Positions 1 through 7,541 of a DNA stretch of 41,202 nucleotides are shown piece by piece. The translations under genes were made by a program, and so were the position numbers. The stretch lies in contig JACZSJ010000009.1 of assembly GCA_022574295.1 (NCBI GenBank), positions 1 to 41,202 on the forward strand. Reading direction: 5' to 3'. The number at the start of each line of letters is the position of its first letter. The first letter of the stretch is position 1. The DNA comes from Pseudomonadota bacterium. Its GTDB lineage: Bacteria > Pseudomonadota > Gammaproteobacteria > Eutrophobiales > Eutrophobiaceae. A model generated the notes under the pieces. The model saw only the letters and a program-made list of their open reading frames with translations, searched no databases and was not told where the DNA came from.

Positions 1-200
1 GCGAGTACCTTCTTTTTGCATGCCCAAAAAGAAGGTACGAAGAAAAAGGGCACCCTGATGTCTTACCCTGCGGGTTCCTGAATTCATCTTGATGACCTAC
101 GCGCCGTCCACAGGCTCGTCCCTGATCCGGTGGACTAAAAATCGCATCCCTGCGATTTTTGCGCTATTCATCAAAATAAATTCAGTAAGACATCAACGGG
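1..200. repeat. Composite palindromic repeat, copy 1 (no gene in 1-292)
   Basis: Nothing coding is seen in the first 292 bases. Positions 5-17 and 26-38 form a perfect 13-bp stem around the loop GCATGCCC. Positions 137-146 and 151-160 form a perfect 10-bp stem (AAAAATCGCA / TGCGATTTTT). Outer arms GATGTCTTAC (57-66) and GTAAGACATC (186-195) also pair and enclose the second hairpin. A second copy with the same order lies at about 20180-20415, and part of a third at 21202-21275. The element is non-coding and repeat-like; whether it is a mobile miniature element or a structured transcript cannot be told from one window. Confidence 0.75.
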
Positions 201-292
201 GTATAAAAATAACAGAACATTGACTACAGTGGAATGATGAAAAGAATCGATCTACTCTGAACCAGTTAGCTTGCAGCTTAGAGCATGAGATA

Positions 293-530
293 ATGACAGA
301 CAAATTTATGACAAATTGCGAAGTATGTGGCTCTGAATTTCAGTATGGCCCACATAATATACGATGGAAAACATATTTCTTCATACAATCTTACAGTTTG
401 CTCAACATGCTATAAAATGAATTGGGACGGTTGGGCTTCTCAATGGGAATCAAAAATCATCGCACACCTAAAAAAAAACGATATCCCTATACCTGAGCGG
501 AACAAAAAGGATTGGTTACCTCGTGAATGA
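293..530 (+). pseudogene. Small zinc-finger protein gene with a one-base frameshift
   Basis: An ATG at 293 opens a reading frame containing CEVCGSEFQYGPH and runs out of frame near 355. The frame beginning at 327 continues with IYDGKHISSYNLTVCSTCYK and NWDGWASQWE to the stop at 530. Removing one A at about 355-356 joins them into one protein of about 78 residues with two CxxC pairs (CEVC and CSTC), which looks like a small zinc-binding protein. The join is my inference; the two half-motifs are seen. It is either a decayed gene or a sequence error. It sits 51 bases before the PIN gene on the same strand, and both are more AT-rich than the genes that follow, which suggests a transferred pair. 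No function is known to me. Confidence 0.55.
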
Positions 531-581
531 AATTCGCCAAATAAAGCCATCTAATAAATTTTCCCCCTATTCGATTTGATT

Positions 582-1217
582 ATGGCGCGAGTTAGGAAAA
601 TAGAACGAAATCCTAAGGATGGTAAAAATTATTTTTTAGTTGATGCCAATTTTCTAGCCATGAAATATATCCCGTCAAAAATTGCTCCAAATAGCAAAGA
701 AAAGAATCGCATTGATAAATGCATGGAATGGTGGAATGAAATTAATAGCCAACTAAAGAATGGAAAAGCTAGAGTATATGTTCCTGATATTTGTATCGCT
801 GAAACATTTAAAGTAATTGCTAAAAAATATTACGAAGATAAATGGTATAAGACATCAAGCGCAATGAATAATGCTAGACGACGGTTCAGGAGAGATATTG
901 TAAATAAACCTGAAACATTACGTTCAGCTAATCGGATTATAAAATTTCATGATCTCCCTACTTCGAGGGATGTAATTATATCTGTCGATAGATTTTATCG
1001 ATTATTTATGAAGCATAAAAAGAAAGTGCAATTACCTGATCTAATAATTGTTGCTTCTGCAAAATACCTTATAGATTTTTTTGATATTCAAAAAAGTAGA
1101 TTACATATAGTTACATTAGATAAAGCTTTATGGGAAGGGACAAAGAAAATATACGAGCTGCCAAATGCATATGATCCCGTTCAGCCTCCCGACTATAAAG
1201 ATAGAATTTTTATATGA
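582..1217 (+). CDS. PIN-domain protein, putative ribonuclease
   Basis: The 211-residue product has the acidic residues expected of a PIN-domain metal-dependent nuclease: D21 in FLVDANFL, E74 in CIAETF, D153 in LPDLIIVASA and D180 in TLDKAL. PIN proteins cleave RNA and are often toxins, but no antitoxin-like gene lies next to it; the upstream neighbour is the broken zinc-finger gene. I chose the ATG at 582; a TTG at 576 is an alternative two codons longer. A basic stretch (NNARRRFRRD, residues 96-105) could contact nucleic acid. The gene is clearly more AT-rich than the following plsY, consistent with horizontal transfer. The PIN call rests on motif order and spacing; the substrate is unknown. 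Confidence 0.7.
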   Translation: MARVRKIERNPKDGKNYFLVDANFLAMKYIPSKIAPNSKEKNRIDKCMEWWNEINSQLKNGKARVYVPDICIAETFKVIAKKYYEDKWYKTSSAMNNARRRFRRDIVNKPETLRSANRIIKFHDLPTSRDVIISVDRFYRLFMKHKKKVQLPDLIIVASAKYLIDFFDIQKSRLHIVTLDKALWEGTKKIYELPNAYDPVQPPDYKDRIFI

Positions 1218-1279
1218 TGAACCGACAATAATAAGTGTAAAAACGCGGTTTTCTCCCCGTATATCGTGCCGAGGAGATG

Positions 1280-1365
1280 AATGATTTTAAGGTTATTTGA
1301 ACAGGACGTTCAAATAAGCGGAACCAGGACAGGAGTCTTGTATCCGCGACCTTTAAAAATCATTT
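1280..1365 (+). other. Branched inverted-repeat structure with two AGGA-loop hairpins
   Basis: Positions 1280-1292 pair imperfectly with 1349-1364. Inside are a perfect 10-bp hairpin (1293-1302 with 1308-1317, loop AGGAC) and a second hairpin (1318-1322 with 1343-1347, then 1325-1330 with 1335-1340, loop AGGA). Read on the plus strand this is a three-way junction with GGA in both loops, the arrangement CsrA/RsmA proteins bind. It overlaps the plsY stop codon on the other strand and lacks a clear U-tract on either strand, so it is not a standard terminator. The pairing is seen; the CsrA link is inference. Confidence 0.4.
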
Positions 1366-1977
1366 AGCTGCGCCGATCTTGTCTTCTTCGCCACTGAGTA
1401 ATTTTTTGATGTTTGAGGTATGGCGCCAGAATAGCAATATAGTCATCAATAGTGTGCTGATGATGAGCCATTCAGAATCAAAAGGTGTATTCCATGAAGA
1501 TTCCAGAAGAAGGGCAATGTAGACCGGTGTCATCGCTGCAGCAGTGAGGCCTGATAGTGATGAATAACGAAAGATGACCGCCATCAACAGCCAGGTGCCT
1601 ATGAACGCTAGTCCTAATATCCAGTACGTGCCAAGCAGTACTCCTATAAGGGTGGCGACGCCCTTTCCCCCCTTAAAATTAAAAAACACGGGAAACAGGT
1701 GGCCTGAAAAAGCGGCCAGGCCGATACAGGCAAGTACCATGTCGGGTGAATTCAGGGAATGGCCAATGACAACTGGAACGGCTCCTTTCAGCATATCGCC
1801 GATCAGTGTTGGTATGGCGGCCTTTTTCCCAAATAGGCGTAATACATTTGTCGCACCTGGATTTCTTGAGCCCTGAGTGCGGGGATCTTCTAACTGTAAC
1901 AGCTTGCATACGATCACGGCGGAAGAGACTGAGCCAATGAGATAGGCAAGAGCAATGAGTAAAATATCGGTGATCAT
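1360..1977 (-). CDS. plsY: Glycerol-3-phosphate acyltransferase PlsY
   Basis: PlsY transfers an acyl group from acyl-phosphate to glycerol-3-phosphate in the inner membrane, the first step of phospholipid synthesis. The 205-residue product begins with a membrane segment and carries the family motifs GSRNPGATNVLR near residue 36, GDMLKGAVPV near 60 and FNFKGGKGVAT near 100, followed by further hydrophobic segments. Length is normal. It is divergent from folB at 2064, the arrangement seen in many gammaproteobacteria. Its 3' end overlaps the inverted-repeat structure at 1280-1365. Start at ATG 1977. Confidence 0.95.
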   Translation of the reverse strand: MITDILLIALAYLIGSVSSAVIVCKLLQLEDPRTQGSRNPGATNVLRLFGKKAAIPTLIGDMLKGAVPVVIGHSLNSPDMVLACIGLAAFSGHLFPVFFNFKGGKGVATLIGVLLGTYWILGLAFIGTWLLMAVIFRYSSLSGLTAAAMTPVYIALLLESSWNTPFDSEWLIISTLLMTILLFWRHTSNIKKLLSGEEDKIGAAK

Positions 1978-2063
1978 GCAGACATTGGAATCTGTCTTGC
2001 TTGACAGGTCAAGGGAATATCAGTTTAAGTAGCACCAATTTGAGATGAAATAGATATCAAGAT

Positions 2064-2438
2064 ATGGACATTATTTATATAAACGACCTTCGCATTGAAA
2101 CCATCATCGGTATTTATGGCTGGGAACGTAAAATCAAACAAACAGTTGTGCTGGATATTGAAATGGGTACAGATATTCGCAAGGCATCTGCGAGTGATGC
2201 TGTCGAGGACACGCTGAATTACAAATCTGTCGCCGAAAGGTTAATTTCTTTTATTGGTGATAGTGAATTTGAGTTGATTGAGACCTTGGCCGAGCAGGTT
2301 GCGAATATTTTACTAGATGAATTTGCTGTGCCCTGGCTGAGACTACGGGTAAATAAGCAAGGTGCCTTGAAAGGTGTGCGGGATGTCGGTGTGATTATCG
2401 AAAGGGGCCATAAAGAGATAGGCAATCAGGAAAGCTGA
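2064..2438 (+). CDS. folB: Dihydroneopterin aldolase FolB
   Basis: FolB converts 7,8-dihydroneopterin to 6-hydroxymethyl-dihydropterin in folate synthesis. The 124-residue protein has the expected N-terminus (MDIIYINDLRIETIIGIYGW), the central LNYKSVAERLISF segment and the C-terminal RVNKQGALKGVRDVGVIIER strand with the conserved lysine. Length is standard. The ATG at 2064 follows the divergent plsY promoter region by 86 bases. No folK or folE lies alongside. Confidence 0.95.
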   Translation: MDIIYINDLRIETIIGIYGWERKIKQTVVLDIEMGTDIRKASASDAVEDTLNYKSVAERLISFIGDSEFELIETLAEQVANILLDEFAVPWLRLRVNKQGALKGVRDVGVIIERGHKEIGNQES

Positions 2439-2573
2439 TGCCACATGTGTCTGAAACAGGCAATAAATACTATGCCCAAATGGTTTTTGATGTAATTATA
2501 ACGAATAATTTCCATCAGCCACGCTAGTGTAGTAGCAACAAGTGCAAGCTCTATATGTTTTCGGAGGATTCAT

Positions 2574-3002
2574 ATGAAACCAGGAATTTTGGTATCAATC
2601 GCTGTAGCAATATGTGTCATGTCAATATCAGGATGTGGGACGATGTCTGCCAGAAATCAGGCAGATAAGCTCGAACGATCAGTCACACATTATGCTTCAG
2701 CGTTAAGATGGGGGCGTCTCCAGGAGGCCATCAATTATCATATGACGCAGGATGGAAAATCTGCCGAAGTAAACCTTGAATACCTTGAACAATTCAGTGT
2801 CACAAGTCTTGATGTTATTTCAAAGACCATCATCCCCAGTTCAGAAAAGGGAGGTATAAATGAAGCAATCATTGTTGCAGAGATGAGCTATTTTCATAAA
2901 GAGCAGGGGACGATTAGAAAAGCAAAACTAAATCAGCTCTGGTGGTATAGCACGGAAATTAAACGTTGGCTGGTCGAAACGGATTTCCCAGAATTTAAAT
3001 AA
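2574..3002 (+). CDS. Predicted lipoprotein, unknown function
   Basis: A 142-residue protein with a lipoprotein signal: a short basic start, a hydrophobic stretch, then ISGC with the acceptor cysteine at residue 21. A strong ribosome binding site (CGGAGG) precedes the ATG. The mature part looks like a small alpha+beta domain: HYASALRWGRLQEAINYH near the start and WWYSTEIKRWLVETDFPEF at the end, reminiscent of NTF2-like accessory lipoproteins, but I do not recognise a family with confidence. It lies 27 bases before the MidA-type methyltransferase on the same strand, so the two may share a transcript. Confidence 0.75.
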   Translation: MKPGILVSIAVAICVMSISGCGTMSARNQADKLERSVTHYASALRWGRLQEAINYHMTQDGKSAEVNLEYLEQFSVTSLDVISKTIIPSSEKGGINEAIIVAEMSYFHKEQGTIRKAKLNQLWWYSTEIKRWLVETDFPEFK

Positions 3003-3029
3003 CATCTGCATTTAAGTAACCGGGCTGAA

Positions 3030-4265
3030 ATGATAGCTGCGCAAAACTCCTCTGAACTATCTTTGCCAGTCCCTGATGAATTTGCACTCAAGCTAAGTGC
3101 AGATTTAAAGCAAATAATATGTAAGGCCATCATGGAAAATGGTGGTTCGATAAGCTTTGAACAATATATGCAAATGGCATTGTATGAACCGGGCCTGGGT
3201 TATTACAGTGCTGGCTCAATCAAGTTTGGTGAAACAGGTGATTTTGTAACCGCGCCAGAAATTTCTTCCATATTTTCTCGTTGTCTTGCCAGGCAATGCC
3301 AGCAGGTTTTATCGGAAACTTCATTCTCAGAGGTCTCTTCGGCCTGCATTCTTGAACTCGGTCCTGGTACTGGCGTTATGGCAATTGACATCTTGCGGGA
3401 ACTTGAACTCAATCATTCTCTACCTAAGATTTATTATATGCTGGAACCCAGCGCCGATTTACGTCAGAGACAACAGTTGAACGTTAAGAACGCAATTCCT
3501 CATCTTAAGGAGCGAATTGTTTGGCTTGATCATCTCCCTGAAAAAAAAATAGACGGTATTATTTTGGCGAATGAAGTCATTGATGCAATGCCCGTAAAGC
3601 GCATTGTATTTGATGGTGGAGTAGAAGAGTGTGTTGTCGCCTGTGAATTGGAATCGGACGACCAGATCAGGTTTCAATGGCTTAGGAAGGAAGTTGCTCC
3701 AAAGTTGGAGTCAGCCCTGCAAATGATACTGGATGAATTGCGAGAAGAAATACCAACACCCTATATCACTGAAATCAATCTTAATATCAAGCCGTGGTTA
3801 AACTCCTTAAATGATGTATTAAATAAAGGTCTTATATTGATTTCTGATTATGGTTATCCTCGTCAGGAATTTTTTCATCCGCAGAGAAGTGCAGGGACAT
3901 TGATCTGTCACTATCGTCATCATGCGCATGATGATCCATTTTTATATCCGGGACTGCAGGATATTACAGCCTCGGTTGATTTTACAGCTGTTGCCGAGGC
4001 AGCCGTTGATATTGGCCTGGATGTCTCGGGGTTTACCACACAAGCACATTTTTTAATTGCATGTGGACTGGATCAGTTTGTCTCAGGTGATGAGTCAGGC
4101 CATGAAACAGATGACGTGATAAAAAGAGCGCAGATCACACATCAGGTGAGCAAGTTGACCATGCCAGGTGAAATGGGTGAAAAATTTAAATTTATCGGTC
4201 TAAGTAAATCACTAGATATTCAATTATGTGGCTTTGATTTTATTGATCAACGGGCACGCTTGTAA
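3030..4265 (+). CDS. SAM-dependent methyltransferase of the MidA/NDUFAF7 family
   Basis: The 411-residue product has the family N-terminus (ISFEQYMQMALYEPGLGYYS), the conserved FGETGDFVTAPEISSIF segment near residue 70 and the SAM-binding loop ILELGPGTGVMAIDI near 110. NEVIDAMPVKR near 185 is another family signature. The mitochondrial homologue NDUFAF7/MidA methylates an arginine in a complex I subunit; the bacterial substrate is not established, so I leave the symbol empty. It follows the lipoprotein gene and directly abuts the next gene (stop 4265, next ATG 4267), suggesting one operon. Confidence 0.9.
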   Translation: MIAAQNSSELSLPVPDEFALKLSADLKQIICKAIMENGGSISFEQYMQMALYEPGLGYYSAGSIKFGETGDFVTAPEISSIFSRCLARQCQQVLSETSFSEVSSACILELGPGTGVMAIDILRELELNHSLPKIYYMLEPSADLRQRQQLNVKNAIPHLKERIVWLDHLPEKKIDGIILANEVIDAMPVKRIVFDGGVEECVVACELESDDQIRFQWLRKEVAPKLESALQMILDELREEIPTPYITEINLNIKPWLNSLNDVLNKGLILISDYGYPRQEFFHPQRSAGTLICHYRHHAHDDPFLYPGLQDITASVDFTAVAEAAVDIGLDVSGFTTQAHFLIACGLDQFVSGDESGHETDDVIKRAQITHQVSKLTMPGEMGEKFKFIGLSKSLDIQLCGFDFIDQRARL

Positions 4266-4266
4266 G

Positions 4267-4980
4267 ATGAGTAAGATAGTTTTGCTTCTGCAAATGTTTT
4301 TATTTGTTTTAGTGTCAGGTGGCTGTAGTCGTGAAATAAAGCCCGATCAGGATCCTGTAGAAAGGGAATTCAGTGTACAGTCATTAGCCAAGGGCGATAT
4401 CGATAATGTACTGGATATTCATGTTCATGAAATTCGACAATTATTACGTGAGCTCATGACAAAACTTTATAAAAGAAATCCGAAAGAACTAAAAAAATCT
4501 CCATTTAACGATATCGATAAAAATGTATCGCGTGTTTTCGATAAATACCATGACTGGTCGTTTAAGCAACTGGAGTACAAGGAAAGCATCGATGCGATAA
4601 AAATGACGTTTGACAATCATTACCAGGGAGACAGGGTATTCTCTTTTATTGTCGGCCTGTCCTCCATGCTTATGGCATCCTATGGTGATAAAACAGATTT
4701 TTATATACTAGATAAGGTCGAAGGGCAGATGTTATATAACAGCGCCAGGAACATTGAGATTGCAGTATGGAAATTAAGCAACAATAAAAACGAACTAGGT
4801 GATCTGTTTCTTTACAGCAATTCATTACCAGATGAGGCAGCCTATCTAAGTTATGAACGATTGTTTGGAAAGCTGATCGCAATTCAGGATACAATGGCGA
4901 TTATTATGGAGAGCAAGAACAAAAGGCTCATTAAAAAAGTATTTCAAAGAATGGCAACGGCAGTTTTCCTCCCCATATAA
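4267..4980 (+). CDS. Predicted lipoprotein or exported protein, unknown function
   Basis: The ATG at 4267 gives a 237-residue protein starting MSKIVLLLQMFLFVLVSGGC, a typical lipoprotein signal with cysteine at residue 20. A longer frame from 4228 would overlap the methyltransferase and hide the signal, so I prefer 4267. The mature part is mostly helical, with NIEIAVWKLSNNKNELGDLF in the middle and YLSYERLFGKLIAIQDTMA near the end. I do not recognise the family. It directly follows the methyltransferase stop and ends 50 bases before uppP. Confidence 0.75.
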   Translation: MSKIVLLLQMFLFVLVSGGCSREIKPDQDPVEREFSVQSLAKGDIDNVLDIHVHEIRQLLRELMTKLYKRNPKELKKSPFNDIDKNVSRVFDKYHDWSFKQLEYKESIDAIKMTFDNHYQGDRVFSFIVGLSSMLMASYGDKTDFYILDKVEGQMLYNSARNIEIAVWKLSNNKNELGDLFLYSNSLPDEAAYLSYERLFGKLIAIQDTMAIIMESKNKRLIKKVFQRMATAVFLPI

Positions 4981-5030
4981 CTCCATCTTCCTGTATTAAA
5001 ACTATTATCTGAAATATCCTGGACCAAAAC

Positions 5031-5828
5031 TTGGACTTTCTGTACCTCATTTTGCTAGGCCTGGTTCAGGGATTCACGGAATTCCTGCCGGTTTCAAGTT
5101 CAGCACATTTGATCCTGTTACCGCTGATAACAGATTGGCAGGATCAAGGCCTGGTACTTGATGTCGCAGCGCATTTTGGCACATTGATCGCGGTAATCAT
5201 TTACTTCCATCGGGACCTGAAAGGTATCATTTCTGCAGGTGTTAAGTCGGCACCCTGGCAGGACAATGATCTTAATGCCCGATTATTCTGGTTCCTTATC
5301 TTTGCGACAATTCCTGTTTCTGTGGTTGGTCTCTTTGGGCATGATTTTATCGCGAACTATTTCCGAGATCCGCTTATCATTGCAATCGCAACAATTTTAT
5401 TTGGGCTATTGCTCTGGTGGTCTGATGCAAGTGGTGAGCAAGATCGAGATGAAAAAAATCTGAGCTTGAAAGATATTATCTGGATTGGTTTTGCACAAGT
5501 ACTGGCATTAATTCCTGGCACATCGAGATCTGGCATTACCATGACAGCCGGGTTAATACTCGGCCTTAATAGAAAAGCAGCTGCGCGTTTTTCATTTCTT
5601 TTATCAATTCCCGTGATATTTCTTGCAGGATCTTATGAAGCCTTTTCGCTCATCAGGAAAGGCAGCGAGACTGATCTTGTCTCTTTTATTACCGTGTTTC
5701 TTGTTTCCTGGTTCGCAGCATGGTTAACGATTGATCTGTTTTTAAGATTTGTCGAAAAAACAGGTATGCTTCCTTATGTCATCTATCGTTTCTTATTGGG
5801 CAGTGTATTACTCTATTTTTTCTTATGA
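5031..5828 (+). CDS. uppP: Undecaprenyl-diphosphatase UppP (BacA)
   Basis: UppP dephosphorylates undecaprenyl diphosphate in the inner membrane to recycle the carrier for peptidoglycan and other envelope polymers, and confers bacitracin resistance when abundant. The 265-residue protein has the two signature motifs, GFTEFLPVSSSAHL near residue 15 and PGTSRSGITMTAGL near 164, and about eight hydrophobic segments. The start is TTG at 5031: a stop in frame at 5010 leaves no ATG or GTG upstream, and the protein begins where family members begin. It converges with the CDGSH gene, six bases apart. Confidence 0.95.
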   Translation: MDFLYLILLGLVQGFTEFLPVSSSAHLILLPLITDWQDQGLVLDVAAHFGTLIAVIIYFHRDLKGIISAGVKSAPWQDNDLNARLFWFLIFATIPVSVVGLFGHDFIANYFRDPLIIAIATILFGLLLWWSDASGEQDRDEKNLSLKDIIWIGFAQVLALIPGTSRSGITMTAGLILGLNRKAAARFSFLLSIPVIFLAGSYEAFSLIRKGSETDLVSFITVFLVSWFAAWLTIDLFLRFVEKTGMLPYVIYRFLLGSVLLYFFL

Positions 5829-5834
5829 GGGCTT

Positions 5835-6071
5835 TTAGCCTTTGTGGCTACCATCACACAGGGGCTGATTTTTCGTTGCCTTACATCCACAGAAATAAAT
5901 CGCTGTTGATTCAGTTGCATCATATTGAACAGGGCTGAACTCTGTATCGGCATGAGAACCATCACAAAAAGGCTGCGTATTACTTTTCCCACATGCACAC
6001 CAGTAATAGGATTTGCCTGCCTGGACTTCAACAACAAAAGGCTTATCTGATGCTCGGGTTGGTTCACTCAT
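5835..6071 (-). CDS. Double CDGSH-type iron-sulfur protein
   Basis: A 78-residue protein with two CDGSH zinc-finger-like motifs, each of the form CxC...C-D-G-S-H: C25, C27, C36, H40 and C61, C63, C72, H76. In this family each three-Cys-one-His set holds one redox-active 2Fe-2S cluster, so two clusters are expected in one small soluble chain. The frame can be read from 6158, but the ATG at 6071 has a good ribosome binding site (GGGAG on the minus strand at 6081-6085) and removes residues that fall in a repeat. The biological role of bacterial members is not settled. Confidence 0.9.
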   Translation of the reverse strand: MSEPTRASDKPFVVEVQAGKSYYWCACGKSNTQPFCDGSHADTEFSPVQYDATESTAIYFCGCKATKNQPLCDGSHKG

Positions 6072-6145
6072 GAAAATATTCTCCCGTTTGGAAAAAACCA
6101 TATTTAAATAATAGTTCGCAAGATCAGGGTAACTGATAAATTTTT

Positions 6146-6210
6146 GATATATACCCAAGCTATCTGAACTCTGAAGCCTGTATTTCCAGGTAGTTTGGGT
6201 ATATATCCAG
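6146..6210. repeat. Dispersed inverted repeat, TACCCAAACTAC family, copy A
   Basis: Positions 6146-6162 and 6191-6208 are inverted arms (GATATATACCCAAGCTA and its near complement), giving a hairpin between the CDGSH gene and cca. The reverse complement matches the sequence at 13685-13758, including the block CTACNTGGAAAT just inside the arm. Two copies in one window make this a dispersed repeat rather than a local terminator. Confidence 0.7.
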
Positions 6211-6225
6211 TATACGGCAATTTAA

Positions 6226-7443
6226 TTATTTTCCGAGAGCTAGCGCTTCACTTATGGAATTCAATCTTTCTTTTTTGATGGCGTCTGCCATGGTTTTGCC
6301 TTTGAGACCCTGTTGATTGAGCGATTCGGTATCAATACTATTTGCAGCATCTAAAGCTTTTTTAAAATAGCCTGCCTGTGGGTAGGCACGATCTTCAAAT
6401 CCTGTACGACCCCGGGCATCGGCTTCACAACAGATCAGAAATTGATCAAAACGTTCTGGTTTTCGAAATGCATCCAGAGATTCCAGTTTTTTCAAAACTG
6501 TATCGGCATGCATTTCTTCTATACGATGACAGGTCAGGTGATGTCTGGAGACCTGTATTGCCAGGTCTTTATATTGATTGGGCGCACGGTAACGTGCACA
6601 AAGTTTTTCAATTAATTTTACACCACGTTCTTCATGACCGTGGTGACTAGGTAACTTATCTTTAGCTGTTGTCCCTTTTCCCAAATCATGAACCAGAGCC
6701 GCGAATCGAATATGTGGATCATTACTAAGACGCGCAGCCTGGTTCAGTGCCATTAAGGTATGGATCCCAGTATCAACCTCTGGATGATGTTTTTTCGGCT
6801 GGGGGACACCGAACAGTTGATCAACCTCTGGAAGAAGAATGTTCAGTGCATGACAGGCGCGTAATGCCAGTATAAAGCGTGACGGGTAAGTTTCTCCCAT
6901 AGCCCGTTCCAGTTCACTCCAGACTCTTTCGGGGACCAGTGCTTCAAGCTCGCCTGATTCTGAAATCTCCCGCATGAGGGCCATGGTTTCTGGTGCGATG
7001 CGGAAGCCAAAACGCGCGGCAAAACGTGCAACCCTGAGTACGCGTAAAGGATCTTCTACAAAGGCCGGTGATACATGACGCAGAATTTTGTTTTTAAGAT
7101 CTTCTCTGCCGTTAAAGGGGTCGATTAAACATCCTTCTTTATCTTCGGCAATGGCATTGATAGTTAAATCACGTCGTGCCAGATCTTCTTCCAGCGTAAC
7201 ATCTTTGGATGTGTGAAACGTAAAGCCTTTGTAGCCTTTCCCTGTTTTTCTCTCAGTTCGTGCCAGGGCATATTCTTCTTTTGTTTCGGGATGTAAAAAG
7301 ACGGGGAAATCTTTCCCAACGGCCTTGAAATTTTGGGTTTCCATCTCTTGCCGTGTACTACCAACGACAACCCAGTCATTATCTTTGCCTGGTTTGCCAA
7401 GCAATTTATCACGGACTGCACCACCCACAAGATATATTTCCAT
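6226..7443 (-). CDS. cca: Multifunctional CCA-adding tRNA nucleotidyltransferase
   Basis: Adds or repairs the 3' CCA of tRNAs. The product (405 residues from the ATG at 7443; a TTG two codons upstream is possible) starts [16 protein letters not shown], with the class II nucleotidyltransferase signature, the [10 protein letters not shown] acidic pair and the [12 protein letters not shown] motif near residue 90. A C-terminal HD domain ([12 protein letters not shown] and [11 protein letters not shown]) identifies the multifunctional proteobacterial form with phosphatase and phosphodiesterase activity. Full length. It is followed on the same strand by the CDGSH gene, with a repeat hairpin between. 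Confidence 0.95.
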   Translation of the reverse strand: MEIYLVGGAVRDKLLGKPGKDNDWVVVGSTRQEMETQNFKAVGKDFPVFLHPETKEEYALARTERKTGKGYKGFTFHTSKDVTLEEDLARRDLTINAIAEDKEGCLIDPFNGREDLKNKILRHVSPAFVEDPLRVLRVARFAARFGFRIAPETMALMREISESGELEALVPERVWSELERAMGETYPSRFILALRACHALNILLPEVDQLFGVPQPKKHHPEVDTGIHTLMALNQAARLSNDPHIRFAALVHDLGKGTTAKDKLPSHHGHEERGVKLIEKLCARYRAPNQYKDLAIQVSRHHLTCHRIEEMHADTVLKKLESLDAFRKPERFDQFLICCEADARGRTGFEDRAYPQAGYFKKALDAANSIDTESLNQQGLKGKTMADAIKKERLNSISEALALGK

Positions 7444-7541
7444 CGTCAAGCATTATAGTTTATAGGATGGGTTTGCACGAGCCATCTCATCCTTAGTTTG
7501 CCTTGCCAGGCAATATCAGATGGACGGAGTACCAGATTTAA

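Noticed and set aside
1293-1347. Integron attC site
   Set aside because: The arms lack the paired RYYYAAC / GTTRRRY core ends, and there is no integrase or cassette array.
1574-1876. Open frame of 100 codons opposite plsY
   Set aside because: Shadow of plsY in the other strand; no family motifs, and plsY is certain.
4228-4266. Upstream extension of the lipoprotein gene at 4267
   Set aside because: It overlaps the methyltransferase gene and would bury the lipoprotein signal.
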